A stretch of DNA of 64,000 nucleotides from assembly GCF_900290275.1 (NCBI RefSeq), contig NZ_LT985323.1, positions 1,420,559-1,484,558 on the forward strand, given 5' to 3'. Below are positions 26,542 through 34,947 of this stretch, piece after piece (position 1 is the stretch's first letter; each line of letters opens with the position of its first letter). Source of the DNA: Prevotella merdae (lineage in GTDB: Bacteria; Bacteroidota; Bacteroidia; Bacteroidales; Bacteroidaceae). The notes beneath the pieces are model-generated. The model ran no database searches. It saw only the letters and a program-made list of their open reading frames with translations, and was not told where the DNA came from. A program made the translations under genes and the position numbers.

Positions 26542-28116
26542 ATGGTAGAGACAAACGATAGAAAATTGCCGGTAGGCATCCAGTCTTTTGAGAAAATCAG
26601 AAAGGGTGGATACCTTTATGTTGACAAGACAGATATCATCTGGCAACTTGCCAACAGAAATAAAACGTATAATTACTTGAGCCGCCCACGCCGCTTTGGC
26701 AAATCGGTGCTGGTAGATACGCTCGAAGCCTACTTCTTGGGAAAGAAGGAACTGTTCGAAGGATTGAAGATAATGCAGCTGGAGACAGAATGGGTGAAGC
26801 GTCCTGTTATAAGGCTGGATATGAGTCAGGCGGGAGCAGAACCAGAAAGTGTAAGAAGCTATTTGGATGATGCCTTTCATACACTTGAGACGGAGTATGA
26901 AGTTGTAGTGCGCCAGGATAGTTCTTTTGCTGTAAGATTCAAGAATATCATTGAGGCAGCTTACAACAAAACTGGTTTGCAGGTTGCTATTCTCATCGAC
27001 GAATACGACTCGCCATTGCAGCATTCCTGGAAGACTCCTCACCATGAAGCGTGTACCTCCATATACAGAGAAGTGTTTGCCGTCTTGAAATCTCAGGATA
27101 AATACGAGAAGTTTGTCTTTATCACTGGCATCACCAAGTTTACGCAAATCTCTCTCTTCTCAGTGCTAAATAATCTGAGCAACATCAGTTTCGAACCTGA
27201 GTATGCAGCCATTTGCGGTATAACGAAGGAAGAAGTGCTTAGGGATTTCAAACCCGAAATCAATAGATTGGCTGAATATGAAGGATGGACTTTTGATGAG
27301 GCTGTAGCACAATTAACAGCCTATTATGACGGTTATCATTTCAGTCGCCGCAACATGGTGGATGTGTTCAATCCGTTCAGTCTTATCAATGCCTTGGCAG
27401 ATTCTGATTTAAAGAACTATTGGGCTTCGTCTGGTGCCACCTCCATGTTGCCTAAGTTTGTGGATGATATGGAACTCAAATTGGGTAATTTTGATCCTTG
27501 TACCATCCTTCGCCAAACTATCGAGACTTCGGATGTTACAGGTGGTGGAGCCGAATTGTTCCTCTATCAGTCTGGTTATCTTACGATAAAGGGTTACCAG
27601 ATGGGAGTTTACATCTTGGGATTTCCTAATAATGAAGTAAAACAAGCACTTTACGAGACGGTGTTGCCTGCACTTACTCTGCGAAGCAATGGTGACATTC
27701 AATCCACACAATCAAGTCTGTTTCTTTCTCTTCAGCTTGGCAATCTGCCCGAAGCTATGAAATGCCTTAAAGCCCTCATTGCGGATGTGCCTTACAGCAA
27801 CAAGAAGCTTGCCAGCATGGATATGGAGGAGCGCTACCGCTTAATTATGAGCACCATATTCAATGCCATTGGTTGCCGTGTTGAAGTAGAAAAGATGATA
27901 GCTACGGGTAGGATAGATATGGTGGTAGAAACCACCAACTTCGTTTATGTTCTCGAACTGAAGCTTAGCAATAACGGTGGCATAGATGCTGCTACAGAAC
28001 AGATGTGAGCAAAGCAATATGCCGAGCCTTTCAAGGCAGACAAGCGAAAGGTGATAGCCCTTGCCATAGAATTGGATGATAAGGGAAAGGGATTGGTTGA
28101 TTGGAAGGAAGTGTAA
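26542..28116 (+). pseudogene. AAA-ATPase-like/PD-(D/E)XK nuclease (DUF1703 family) with in-frame TGA
   Basis: The frame codes an AAA-ATPase_like plus DUF1703 protein. It has the N-terminal segment GIQSFEKIRKGGYLYVDKTD, Walker A RPRRFGKSVLVDTLEAYF, Walker B ILIDEYDSPL and a C-terminal nuclease core GRIDMVVETTNFVYVLELKL. After 488 residues a TGA at 28006-28008 interrupts it. Beyond it the same frame continues for 35 codons (AKQYAEPFKADKRKVIALAI, ending DWKEV) to TAA at 28114-28116, exactly the conserved family tail. A single CGA-to-TGA change explains this. The truncated protein keeps the nuclease ExK residues, so activity cannot be excluded. The family is greatly expanded in Prevotella, with unknown roles (defence or mobile-element links suspected). 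Confidence 0.85.
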
Positions 28117-28148
28117 AAAAATACTGCCAACTTAGAAAACAGTAGGAG

Positions 28149-28163
28149 GAGGGTGTGTCAAAA
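28149..28163. repeat. Solo terminus shared with the MITE at 42703-42883
   Basis: GAGGGTGTGTCAAAA here is identical to the terminal 15 bases (after TAT) of the 181-bp inverted-repeat element further right. No partner end is found nearby, so it looks like a remnant or an independent related end. Confidence 0.5.
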
Positions 28164-28193
28164 GTTGTCTCAAGTGGTACGCCCCGAAGGGGC

Positions 28194-28370
28194 AGAAGCT
28201 CCTAGCCCAGGGCAGCGCCCTGGGTGTAATACATCCAAAGCAAAGCGCCCTGTAAGGGCAGAAGCGTTCATTATCAACGCTTTTGCCCTTACAGGGCGTA
28301 TTATTTATAACGTCCGTTTACCCAGGGCGCTGCCCTGGGCTAGGCGCAATTTGGGCTTTCAGCCCGCGTA
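28194..28370. repeat. Nested inverted-repeat element
   Basis: Outer arms TAGCCCAGGGCAGCGCCCTG (28203 onward) and CCCAGGGCGCTGCCCTGGGC (28321 onward) enclose an inner hairpin, CGCCCTGTAAGGGCAGAAGC (28247 onward) with its near-complement ending TTACAGGGCG (28298). This 'GCCCAGGGC' type of repeat is non-coding. It fills the spacer between the broken DUF1703 gene and the next small gene. Confidence 0.75.
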
Positions 28371-28444
28371 GTATGCATTATTATAAGGCTCTCCGTAATT
28401 CTTACTAAGAGCATTTATATCTAAATCAAAAGCTATTGCAAACA

Positions 28445-28624
28445 TTATGCTAACTTAAAATATTTAGACTGCCCAAAGAATATTCTGCCTACATTGTCCT
28501 TGATGGAAATAACCAATCCCATAAAAGGGTTGTGTTCAACATCAATAACCTGGCCCTCAATCCAATCAGTCAAACCTGTCAAAGAAGGATTAACCTTCAT
28601 AATATCTCCTAATTTTGGTTCCAT
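28445..28624 (-). CDS. Conserved small protein (59 aa), unknown function
   Basis: From ATG 28624: [20 protein letters not shown], continuing [20 protein letters not shown] and ending [13 protein letters not shown]. The compact beta-rich pattern (KVNP..G, EG.VIDVE.NPF.G.VI, IFFG...YF) resembles a small SH3/OB-like barrel seen in Bacteroidales proteins sometimes labelled transcriptional regulators. I cannot assign a function. A start at 28690 would add 22 residues unlike the rest and is rejected. It is surrounded by repeats, with no clear operon partner. Confidence 0.7.
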   Translation of the reverse strand: MEPKLGDIMKVNPSLTGLTDWIEGQVIDVEHNPFMGLVISIKDNVGRIFFGQSKYFKLA

Positions 28625-28757
28625 AGCTATTTTGTATTTTTTATATGCTTGCAAAGATAAACTATTATTTTGAAAGTGCGAAGAAAACAAGAAAAATGTT
28701 TCGAAAATATATCAACGACAATACTATGCTTAACATTACCGCATATAATAAAATCAA

Positions 28758-28797
28758 TTAGGGCTGCAAACGGCATTGGTGCCGTTTGCAACCCTAA
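28758..28797. repeat. Hairpin repeat (possible terminator)
   Basis: TTAGGGCTGCAAACGGCA and TGCCGTTTGCAACCCTAA form an almost perfect 18-bp stem with a 4-base loop. There is no T-run, so it may be a repeat rather than a terminator. Next to it, CCCCTCCC/GGGGAGGGG (28843-28866) forms a second G/C hairpin. The spacer 28625-28883 holds nothing else I can name. Confidence 0.6.
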
Positions 28798-28883
28798 CTT
28801 ATGTATAGTCTCAAGCTAAGACATCCCCAATAAGTCTAATTACTCCCCTCCCTTTTGGGGAGGGGTTGGGGGTGAGGCTTCTT

Positions 28884-29045
28884 TTAATCAGCCCAAATGC
28901 TGCCACTTCCATCGCGATAGTCACTAACCGATTCTTCGCTATAATCCTCGTTATCTGCTTTTCTTATTACAGAGCCAGCGAGGATGGCTTGTGTCTCCAT
29001 TTGGTAGACATTCATTTCAGGCTTTATATATTCTTTCTTTTTCAT
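28884..29045 (-). CDS. 53-residue LAGS-type small protein beside a BspA-like gene
   Basis: An ATG at 29045 opens a complete 54-codon frame: MKKKEYIKPEMNVYQMETQA, then ILAGSVIRKADNEDYSEES and an acidic/Gly-Ser tail ending SGSIWAD. The pattern (basic start, Y.KPEM.V, then a Leu/Ile-Ala-Gly-Ser step at residue ~23 followed by an acidic variable tail) recurs in many short Prevotella/Bacteroides proteins. The LAGS step looks like the leader/core junction of secreted or processed peptides, but no transporter or peptidase is adjacent. It lies on the same strand as, and 229 bases downstream of, the large BspA-like gene. Function unknown. Confidence 0.7.
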   Translation of the reverse strand: MKKKEYIKPEMNVYQMETQAILAGSVIRKADNEDYSEESVSDYRDGSGSIWAD

Positions 29046-29105
29046 AATTCTCAGTTTTTTTTATGGTTCATCCGAAATTTGGAGTGATTCAATAATGAGC
29101 TTATA

Positions 29106-29215
29106 AGTAGCGGAGGTCTCTGGCCTCCGCAGTACCAAGTAGAATACAAATCATTATTACTAATAATAGAGTTAGTATCATTGATTGCTGCGGAGGCCGG
29201 AGACCTCCGCTACTA
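29106..29215. repeat. Inverted-repeat element between the small protein and the BspA-like gene
   Basis: Arms AGTAGCGGAGGTCTCTGGCC and GGCCGGAGACCTCCGCTACT (27 bp, one or two mismatches including CTCCGCAG/CTGCGGAG) enclose about 55 AT-rich bases. No ORF. It is a separate repeat family from the AGGAGGGTATGGC hairpins. Confidence 0.75.
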
Positions 29216-29274
29216 TATAAACTTGTTACATTATAATAATAGAGTATTATTATCACTCCATTTTCTTGATTCCT

Positions 29275-32200
29275 TTATTTGATGATAACTTTCATAGTCT
29301 TGTTGCCACGCTTTACGATGTTGATGCCCTTTTGAGGCTCATTGAGGCGCTTGCCCTGCAGGTCGTAGTATTCAGCCTTGTCGTTGGCAATGGTGTTGAG
29401 GGTGTCGATGGCTGTAGTGCTGTCGTCGTCGAAACCAATGCTAAACATCTTGGCACCAGCTGCAGGAGATGGAGAGTTGTCTACCATGTAAGCACGGAAC
29501 GGCTTGCTTACCACCTTTGTTACCTTAGTATTTGCCAACAACTTTGCAGGGTTCATCAGCTTGTTGCCCTTCACGATGTAGCAGTTGTTGTCAGCATCCT
29601 TGTTGAACCCCTTTTGGGTGTAGAGTCCCTGGAGCTGATAGTTGCTATTATCTGTCTTTGAGGTCTGAACATCTTTTGCTATCGCTGTGTTTTCTACAGA
29701 GAAGCTGAGCGACTTTGCGCCCTCATTCATCTTGATAATAACAGGAGTACCAGCAGTAATGCTTGTCTCTATCTCTTCGAGTTCTATAGTTTCTGTATCA
29801 TCATCAGCCGAAAGAAGCTTGAATGCACGGAAGTTCTGATTTGCGAGAGATACCTCGAAAGGCAAGCAGAGCGTAGCCCATGTGGTGTTAGTATTCATAA
29901 AGCGGCTATAAGATGTTGCCTTGGCTGCGAATGGCTCGTAAGCCACGAAGTCCTTGTCGTCGTTAAGAGTGAGATTCTCCGCAGTAAGAATTTCTCCTAC
30001 AGCTCCTATCTTCTCATCACCATTCTTGCCTACCAACTTTGTGAAGTAGCCAGTCTTGTAGTTGGCGAATTCACTGTTGTTCTTGTCCGTGTCCGTGTTC
30101 TTGTTATACTCTATAAAACCTTTGAGCTTATCACAACCAAGGAACATATCTGCACCATTTTTCAATCCACTTCCAAAAGCAAAATTCTCACTTGCATAAA
30201 TCGTGGTCAAGTTGGAGCAATTCTTGAATATATTGTCCACATACTCAACTCCTTTCGTATTGAAACTGCTCAAGTCGAGCGAGGTCAGGTTAGGGCAATA
30301 GGCAAACATGTGTCCCATATTGTTGACTTTCTCAGTATTGAAATTAGACACGTTTAGGGTCTTGAGATTAGTGGCACCATTAAACATGCTCGGCATTGAT
30401 GTCACATTTTCCGTATTGAACATTGAGAGATCCAAAGACTCCAATGCAGAACAGTTAGCGAACAAAAGTTTCATATCTGTCACTTTCGCTGTGTTAAAGT
30501 TAGTGAGGTCGAGCGAGGTGAGAGCGGAACATCCATTGAATACCCCGGTCATATTCGTCACATTCTCGGTGTTAAGATACTCAAAGCCTTCTATTGTGGT
30601 CAGGTTAGTGAAGTCCTTGAACCACCCATAGCAGTTTGTTGGTCTTGCACTAGCAAACGAAGCATCGAAGACCACCTTCTTTACATTAGTTCCTAAATTA
30701 TTCCAGTCAGGAAGATTTCTCCCCTCATTTAAGCCATAAGCTCCTTCGGGCTTGACTCCTTTGTAGCGGAATGTAAGAGTTCCAGTAGCATTGTCAAACT
30801 CGGCATAAGCACATCCAGGAGTAAAATAACCATCCGTGCCGCAGTTGGCAAAGGTGTGGTCGGTCTTGCTACTATCATAGCCTTTGAGGTTTGTGCAGCC
30901 TGAGAACATATCAGAACCAATTCTCACCTTGGTCGTTACAAACTCATCGCTAACGTAGATGGTTGTGAGAGCGGAGCATGCCTGGAACATGCTGTTCATA
31001 TACCGCACCTTCTTTGTATTGAAATTAGAGAGGTCGAGCGAAGTGAGAGCGGAGCAGCCCTCGAACATGTTTCCCATACTCTCCACCTTCTCTGTATTGA
31101 AATTAGAAAGATCGAGCGAAGTGAGAGCTGAGCAGCCCCGGAACATGCTGTTCATATGCTTCACCTCCTTTGTATTGAAATTAGAGAGGTCGAGCGAAGA
31201 GAGTTCTATACAGTCCTCAAACATGCTTGACATATTCGTCACCTTCTCTGTATTGAACTTAGAGAGATCGAGCGAAGAGAGTTTTTGACAACCATAGAAC
31301 ATACCTCTCATATCCGTCACCTTCTCTGTATTGAACTTAGAGAGATCGAGCGAAGAGAGTTTTTGACAGTCCGCAAACATATCTGACATATCCATCACAT
31401 TCGCTGTATTCAAATATTCAAGGCCTGAAATTGTTTCCAATGTACTGGAGCCAGAAAAGAATTGTTCCAACGATGTAGGTGCGTATGTTTTGAAACTCTT
31501 ATCGAAAATGATATTCTTGATATTTGTAGTTCCTTTACATAACAGATTGCAGATATTTTTCACCCTCGGTTTGTCATTCACTATAACTAAACGGCTTAAA
31601 TCAATACTTTCTAAATTATCAGAAGTGATTTTTTTGAAAGTCAATGTAGTGTTCGTAGCATCCAACTCTGCTACATAATCAGAAATAGTGGTTGCCGTGT
31701 TCAGATCGTATATGAATGCGCGGTCAGCACCTTTATTACCTTCATCACCAGGGAATGTATTGTATGATAATGTCAAAGTATATTCACCCTTGTTTAAAAT
31801 GCTTTTATACACTTTTTGCTCTGTTCCATTAATATCATCAAGCGGTTTTCCATTTAAAGTAATAATGACATAGTTAGGATCCTTTGCCGAAATTAGATAT
31901 TTAAATGAAAATAATATAGGCTTTTCTACATTGAATTTGACTTCAATTTCAGAATTACTGTCATCCACCCCATAATTACTTGACATCAGTCCTGTGTTTC
32001 CTTCTGTAAAATAGGAAGAGACATTAGACATTCCATCTGCTTTCAAGTCCAACATCTGCCATGGATAATCACCATTGTCAGTAATGGTAACATTGGTTAT
32101 ACCATCCAAATTGAACAAAGCATAGCGAAAATCCTTATAGTGACAGACAGTACAATTGCCTTCACTGTCGAATGTATGGCCTTTTGCTGGAATCACGAGG

Positions 32201-33087
32201 ATGGCAGCATCAGTAAACTCTTTAGTTGTAGCTTCATCGCTGAAGAGTTTGTTGCATACACTGCACTGCCAGTATTCTATGTTACCAGCCTCTGTACATG
32301 TAGCTGCTTTTGCTTCATGATGAGTGAGTTTGTGTGGTTTAAGCACATCATCCTTATATACCTTCACAATAGAATTGCAGAGAGAGCATTTGTGTGTGGT
32401 ATAGCCGTGCTCTGTGCAAGTTGGTTCTACGGTTTCGATTACTTCACCAAGGGCATCCGAGTTATCGGCATTCTTGTGCGAACAGGTATTGAGTTTGAGT
32501 TCAAACTCGCCTACCTGCAATGTGCCTCCACTATGAATAGCAGTGATTTCCCATTTAAAATATTTATAAGAGGTAGAACCTTCGCAGGGGAAGTCGTACG
32601 AAGTATAGTTCTTATCCTGGAGCTTCGTGTCATTTTCTACCGCCTGGATAAGCACCCATTCGCCTTCTTCGCCTTCATTGTTGCCATAGAGCTTCCATGA
32701 CAACGGATTGCGACCTCCACATCCAAAATTTGCATTGTCATTACCCGTTGTGATGGTGTAACCCACAGGCACTCCTGCCTTGCTGGCTTTGAAGAAGACG
32801 TAGGCACTGCCATTAAACTTGCAGCACCACTTAGAGAAATTATTGGGTTCTTTTTTGCCATCAAAGAGATTAGCGTATGTCTCACCTTTGTACCCCACAG
32901 GGTTACCCTCTAAGGCACTAAACGTTACAGATGTGTCGTAATCTGTCTGCGCCACCATGCTGGCAGGCAGAAGCAACAACATGAGCAACATCAACCAGAG
33001 CGTAGAGCGCCTGTGGCTCTTGGCAGCAAGAGTTGAGTAAAGGTCTGTTAGGTAAGACCATTGTTTAGAAATCGTAGATTTATTCAT
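29275..33087 (-). CDS. BspA-like (DUF285) leucine-rich surface protein
   Basis: 1270 residues from ATG 33087. A long N-terminal signal ends RRSTLWLMLLMLLLLPASMV then AQTD. Residues ~65-210 look like an F5/8 type C (discoidin-like) domain (NLFDGKKEPNNFSKWCCKFN, GGTLQVGEFELKL). Next come Cys-pair segments of the form CTEHGYTTHKCSLC and CTEAGNIEYWQCSVC. Two blocks of DUF285 repeats follow, each about 24 residues with MSSMFEDCIELSSLDLSNFN-like units, separated by SDEFVTT/TPGCAYAEF spacers. The end (AEYYDLQGKRLNEPQKGINI, VKRGNKTMKVIIK) is a typical Prevotella C-terminal sorting-like motif. BspA proteins bind host matrix or other bacteria. An upstream start at 33246 would be read from a hairpin repeat and is rejected. 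Confidence 0.92.
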   Translation of the reverse strand: MNKSTISKQWSYLTDLYSTLAAKSHRRSTLWLMLLMLLLLPASMVAQTDYDTSVTFSALEGNPVGYKGETYANLFDGKKEPNNFSKWCCKFNGSAYVFFKASKAGVPVGYTITTGNDNANFGCGGRNPLSWKLYGNNEGEEGEWVLIQAVENDTKLQDKNYTSYDFPCEGSTSYKYFKWEITAIHSGGTLQVGEFELKLNTCSHKNADNSDALGEVIETVEPTCTEHGYTTHKCSLCNSIVKVYKDDVLKPHKLTHHEAKAATCTEAGNIEYWQCSVCNKLFSDEATTKEFTDAAILVIPAKGHTFDSEGNCTVCHYKDFRYALFNLDGITNVTITDNGDYPWQMLDLKADGMSNVSSYFTEGNTGLMSSNYGVDDSNSEIEVKFNVEKPILFSFKYLISAKDPNYVIITLNGKPLDDINGTEQKVYKSILNKGEYTLTLSYNTFPGDEGNKGADRAFIYDLNTATTISDYVAELDATNTTLTFKKITSDNLESIDLSRLVIVNDKPRVKNICNLLCKGTTNIKNIIFDKSFKTYAPTSLEQFFSGSSTLETISGLEYLNTANVMDMSDMFADCQKLSSLDLSKFNTEKVTDMRGMFYGCQKLSSLDLSKFNTEKVTNMSSMFEDCIELSSLDLSNFNTKEVKHMNSMFRGCSALTSLDLSNFNTEKVESMGNMFEGCSALTSLDLSNFNTKKVRYMNSMFQACSALTTIYVSDEFVTTKVRIGSDMFSGCTNLKGYDSSKTDHTFANCGTDGYFTPGCAYAEFDNATGTLTFRYKGVKPEGAYGLNEGRNLPDWNNLGTNVKKVVFDASFASARPTNCYGWFKDFTNLTTIEGFEYLNTENVTNMTGVFNGCSALTSLDLTNFNTAKVTDMKLLFANCSALESLDLSMFNTENVTSMPSMFNGATNLKTLNVSNFNTEKVNNMGHMFAYCPNLTSLDLSSFNTKGVEYVDNIFKNCSNLTTIYASENFAFGSGLKNGADMFLGCDKLKGFIEYNKNTDTDKNNSEFANYKTGYFTKLVGKNGDEKIGAVGEILTAENLTLNDDKDFVAYEPFAAKATSYSRFMNTNTTWATLCLPFEVSLANQNFRAFKLLSADDDTETIELEEIETSITAGTPVIIKMNEGAKSLSFSVENTAIAKDVQTSKTDNSNYQLQGLYTQKGFNKDADNNCYIVKGNKLMNPAKLLANTKVTKVVSKPFRAYMVDNSPSPAAGAKMFSIGFDDDSTTAIDTLNTIANDKAEYYDLQGKRLNEPQKGINIVKRGNKTMKVIIK

Positions 33088-33167
33088 ACTCAAATATTTA
33101 TTATTTATTGGTAAATCAGAAGTTAAGTATGTGTTCATATTTATCTTTATATATGAGCGGCAATCAG

Positions 33168-33289
33168 TAGGAGGGTATGGCATCCCTGCCATACCCACTC
33201 TGCCATGATTGTACAGCCAATTTAGTGGGTATGGCAAGGATGCCATACCCTCCTACTATATGTAAAGATTATTCTGAACTGTTACTTGT
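33168..33289. repeat. Dispersed hairpin repeat, copy 2
   Basis: Nearly the same 122 bases as 26345-26466, in the same orientation: AGGAGGGTATGGCATCCC arms with one internal mismatch, loop CTGCCATGATTGTACAGCC, then the TACTATATGTAAAGAT tail. It lies just upstream of the BspA-like gene and creates a false N-terminal extension of that frame. Confidence 0.8.
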
Positions 33290-33350
33290 AGGAGTTAAAG
33301 AAGTTAGAGAAGTTCTTGCTATGCAAGCGGCAGAGCCGAGCGAAAGCCAT
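33290..33350. repeat. Partial copy of the 19144-19283 element, inverted
   Basis: AGGAGTTAAAGAAGTTAGAG followed by AAGTTCTTGCTATGCAAGCG and GCCGAGCGAAAGCCAT matches the reverse complement of 19201-19240 with a few differences. The stretch 33351-33520 beyond it is AT-rich with short direct repeats of GACGCAAAA and no ORF. Confidence 0.55.
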
Positions 33351-33521
33351 ATGCTTTTACTGCTAAATAGCCAACAAACAGACTTTTGTCTATTAATTCT
33401 TTGAAACTGCGCACATATCGCTGCAAATTTACAAATAATAATGATGTCTGCCCAATTTTAGGCAGACGCAAAATGACGCAAAAACGTAAAAAAGAGACGC
33501 AAAAGACGCAAAATTAAATGA

Positions 33522-33555
33522 AAATACCCCATGACATGAGTGCCATGAGGTATTG
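33522..33555. terminator. Hairpin, possible terminator for the mscS-like gene
   Basis: AATACC-CATG pairs with CATG-GGTATT around ACATGAGTGC. On the minus strand a T-rich run follows, which would suit termination of transcripts from the MscS-like gene. Confidence 0.45.
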
Positions 33556-33592
33556 TTTGGTAGTGAATAATAAATTATTCTTTTAAGCATTT

Positions 33593-33690
33593 AAAATCTC
33601 CGTTCCGTGACGTGGAACGTGCATTCCGTGTCACGGAACGGCCATTCGGTGACACGGAACGTACATTCCGTGACACGGAACGGAGATTTA
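33593..33690. repeat. Array of TTCCGTGWCACGGAA palindromes
   Basis: Four palindromic units of about 17-19 bases (centres near 33610, 33631, 33652 and 33673) alternate with GTGC, GGCC and GTAC-type linkers. The whole array is itself bounded by the inverted pair AAATCTCCGTTCCGTG / CACGGAACGGAGATTT. It lies between the BspA-like gene and the end of the MscS-like gene and has no coding potential. Confidence 0.85.
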
Positions 33691-33739
33691 TATTAAATTA
33701 CTGAACTTGCGAAAGTTCGGTGAGTGCTCTATTTATGTT

Positions 33740-34903
33740 TTATTCGCGTTGATAAATCTTCAGTCCAAATTCTGGTGCAAACGCATATATTCTCTCCATT
33801 ATCTCTGCCAGGTTGTGCTCGTACGTCTTCCATTCCTTGTTCTTAAGGAAGAAGTACACCTCAATAGGTAGACCGGTGTTGGTGGGTTGCAACTGGCGTA
33901 CCATAAATGTAAGGTCGGTATTCACCTCCTTATTGTTGTATATCCACCATTCGATGTAATTGCGGAAGAGTGTAAGATTGACAACGTTGCTGTGCATATC
34001 AGCCTTGTTTATCAGTTTGCGTTCAACAAGGCGTTGCTTAAGATTGTCGTCGGCAATGCCGATAGAGTGGAAGTCGATGTATATCATACGTGTCACTCGG
34101 CGTCCGCCGCTTTGCTGCATACCTTGCCAGTTCTGGAACGAGTCTTCTATAAGCTTTTGCGGAGGCAGCGTAACAATAGTGTTGTCGAAGTTGCGCACCT
34201 TGACAGTAGACAGCGTTATGTCCTCAACCACACCGTTGGCTCCCAACTTATCCACCGTAATCCAGTCGCCCTTGCTCACCATATTGTTGCTTGTAAGACG
34301 TATTCCGGCAACCAATCCTGTTATAGAGTCCTTGAACACCAACATCAGTACAGCCGATGTGGCACCCAATCCGGCAAGAAGCGTCAGCGGACTGCGGTTT
34401 ATAACTATAGCTACAATAACAATTACGCCAAGGAACAGAACCACAATCTTAAGCACGCCACAGAATGAGTGGAAGTATTGTTGTGCGGCCGTGCGATGAT
34501 CCTTTTCGGAGTCGAAGAGCTTGAATGATCCTATAAAGGTAATGGCAAGTCGCATTACAGTAATGGTTATATATATTGCCGTGGCCTTGGATGCAAGTGT
34601 CTGTATTACGGGATTGGCGATGAATAGAGGCGGCAACATCTGCCATACAACAATGGCTGGCACTACATGGCAAGCCGAGTGTAGCACCTGAGGATTGAGC
34701 AGATAGTCGTCCCATATCATATCTGTATGTTTGGTGATGCGCACCAATAATGGTGTCACAATCTTGATGCACAGCATATATACCAGCCAAGTCACCAATG
34801 CAGTTACGGCACACAGCGCAAACATTGTGACAAACGACAGCCAACCACCCGACAAGGTGGTATAAGCCAACAACTCTTCAATGTACTTAGTAATTTGGTC
34901 CAT
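33740..34903 (-). CDS. MscS-family mechanosensitive channel (YbdG-like)
   Basis: 387 residues. Several N-terminal membrane helices (WLSFVTMFALCAVTALVTWL and on) lead to the conserved pore helix GLGATSAVLMLVFKDSITGL near residue 185. The MscS beta domain follows, with NNMVSKGDWITVDKLGANGV, DITLSTVKVRNFDNTIVTLP and the C-terminal segment NTGLPIEVYFFLKNKEW. It releases solutes on osmotic downshock from the inner membrane. It is the last gene of a long minus-strand run, 44 bases after the PBP4-like gene. Confidence 0.92.
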   Translation of the reverse strand: MDQITKYIEELLAYTTLSGGWLSFVTMFALCAVTALVTWLVYMLCIKIVTPLLVRITKHTDMIWDDYLLNPQVLHSACHVVPAIVVWQMLPPLFIANPVIQTLASKATAIYITITVMRLAITFIGSFKLFDSEKDHRTAAQQYFHSFCGVLKIVVLFLGVIVIVAIVINRSPLTLLAGLGATSAVLMLVFKDSITGLVAGIRLTSNNMVSKGDWITVDKLGANGVVEDITLSTVKVRNFDNTIVTLPPQKLIEDSFQNWQGMQQSGGRRVTRMIYIDFHSIGIADDNLKQRLVERKLINKADMHSNVVNLTLFRNYIEWWIYNNKEVNTDLTFMVRQLQPTNTGLPIEVYFFLKNKEWKTYEHNLAEIMERIYAFAPEFGLKIYQRE

Positions 34904-34947
34904 AATCTTAAGGGTTTAATCAAACATGGTGGTTGCCCACGATTGGT

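Noticed and set aside
28153..28371. 72-codon plus-strand frame in the nested repeat
   Set aside because: It is translated repeat sequence (GCCCAGGGC units) with no gene features.
30308..31288. Long plus-strand frames opposite the BspA-like gene
   Set aside because: They are antisense shadows of the regular DUF285 repeats, with repetitive non-natural composition and no start signals.
33088..33246. N-terminal extension of the BspA-like protein
   Set aside because: The extra residues are read from the 122-bp hairpin repeat; the signal peptide follows the later ATG at 33087.
33593..33690. CRISPR array
   Set aside because: The units are palindromes with 4-6 base linkers rather than repeats with unique spacers of constant length, and no cas gene is present.
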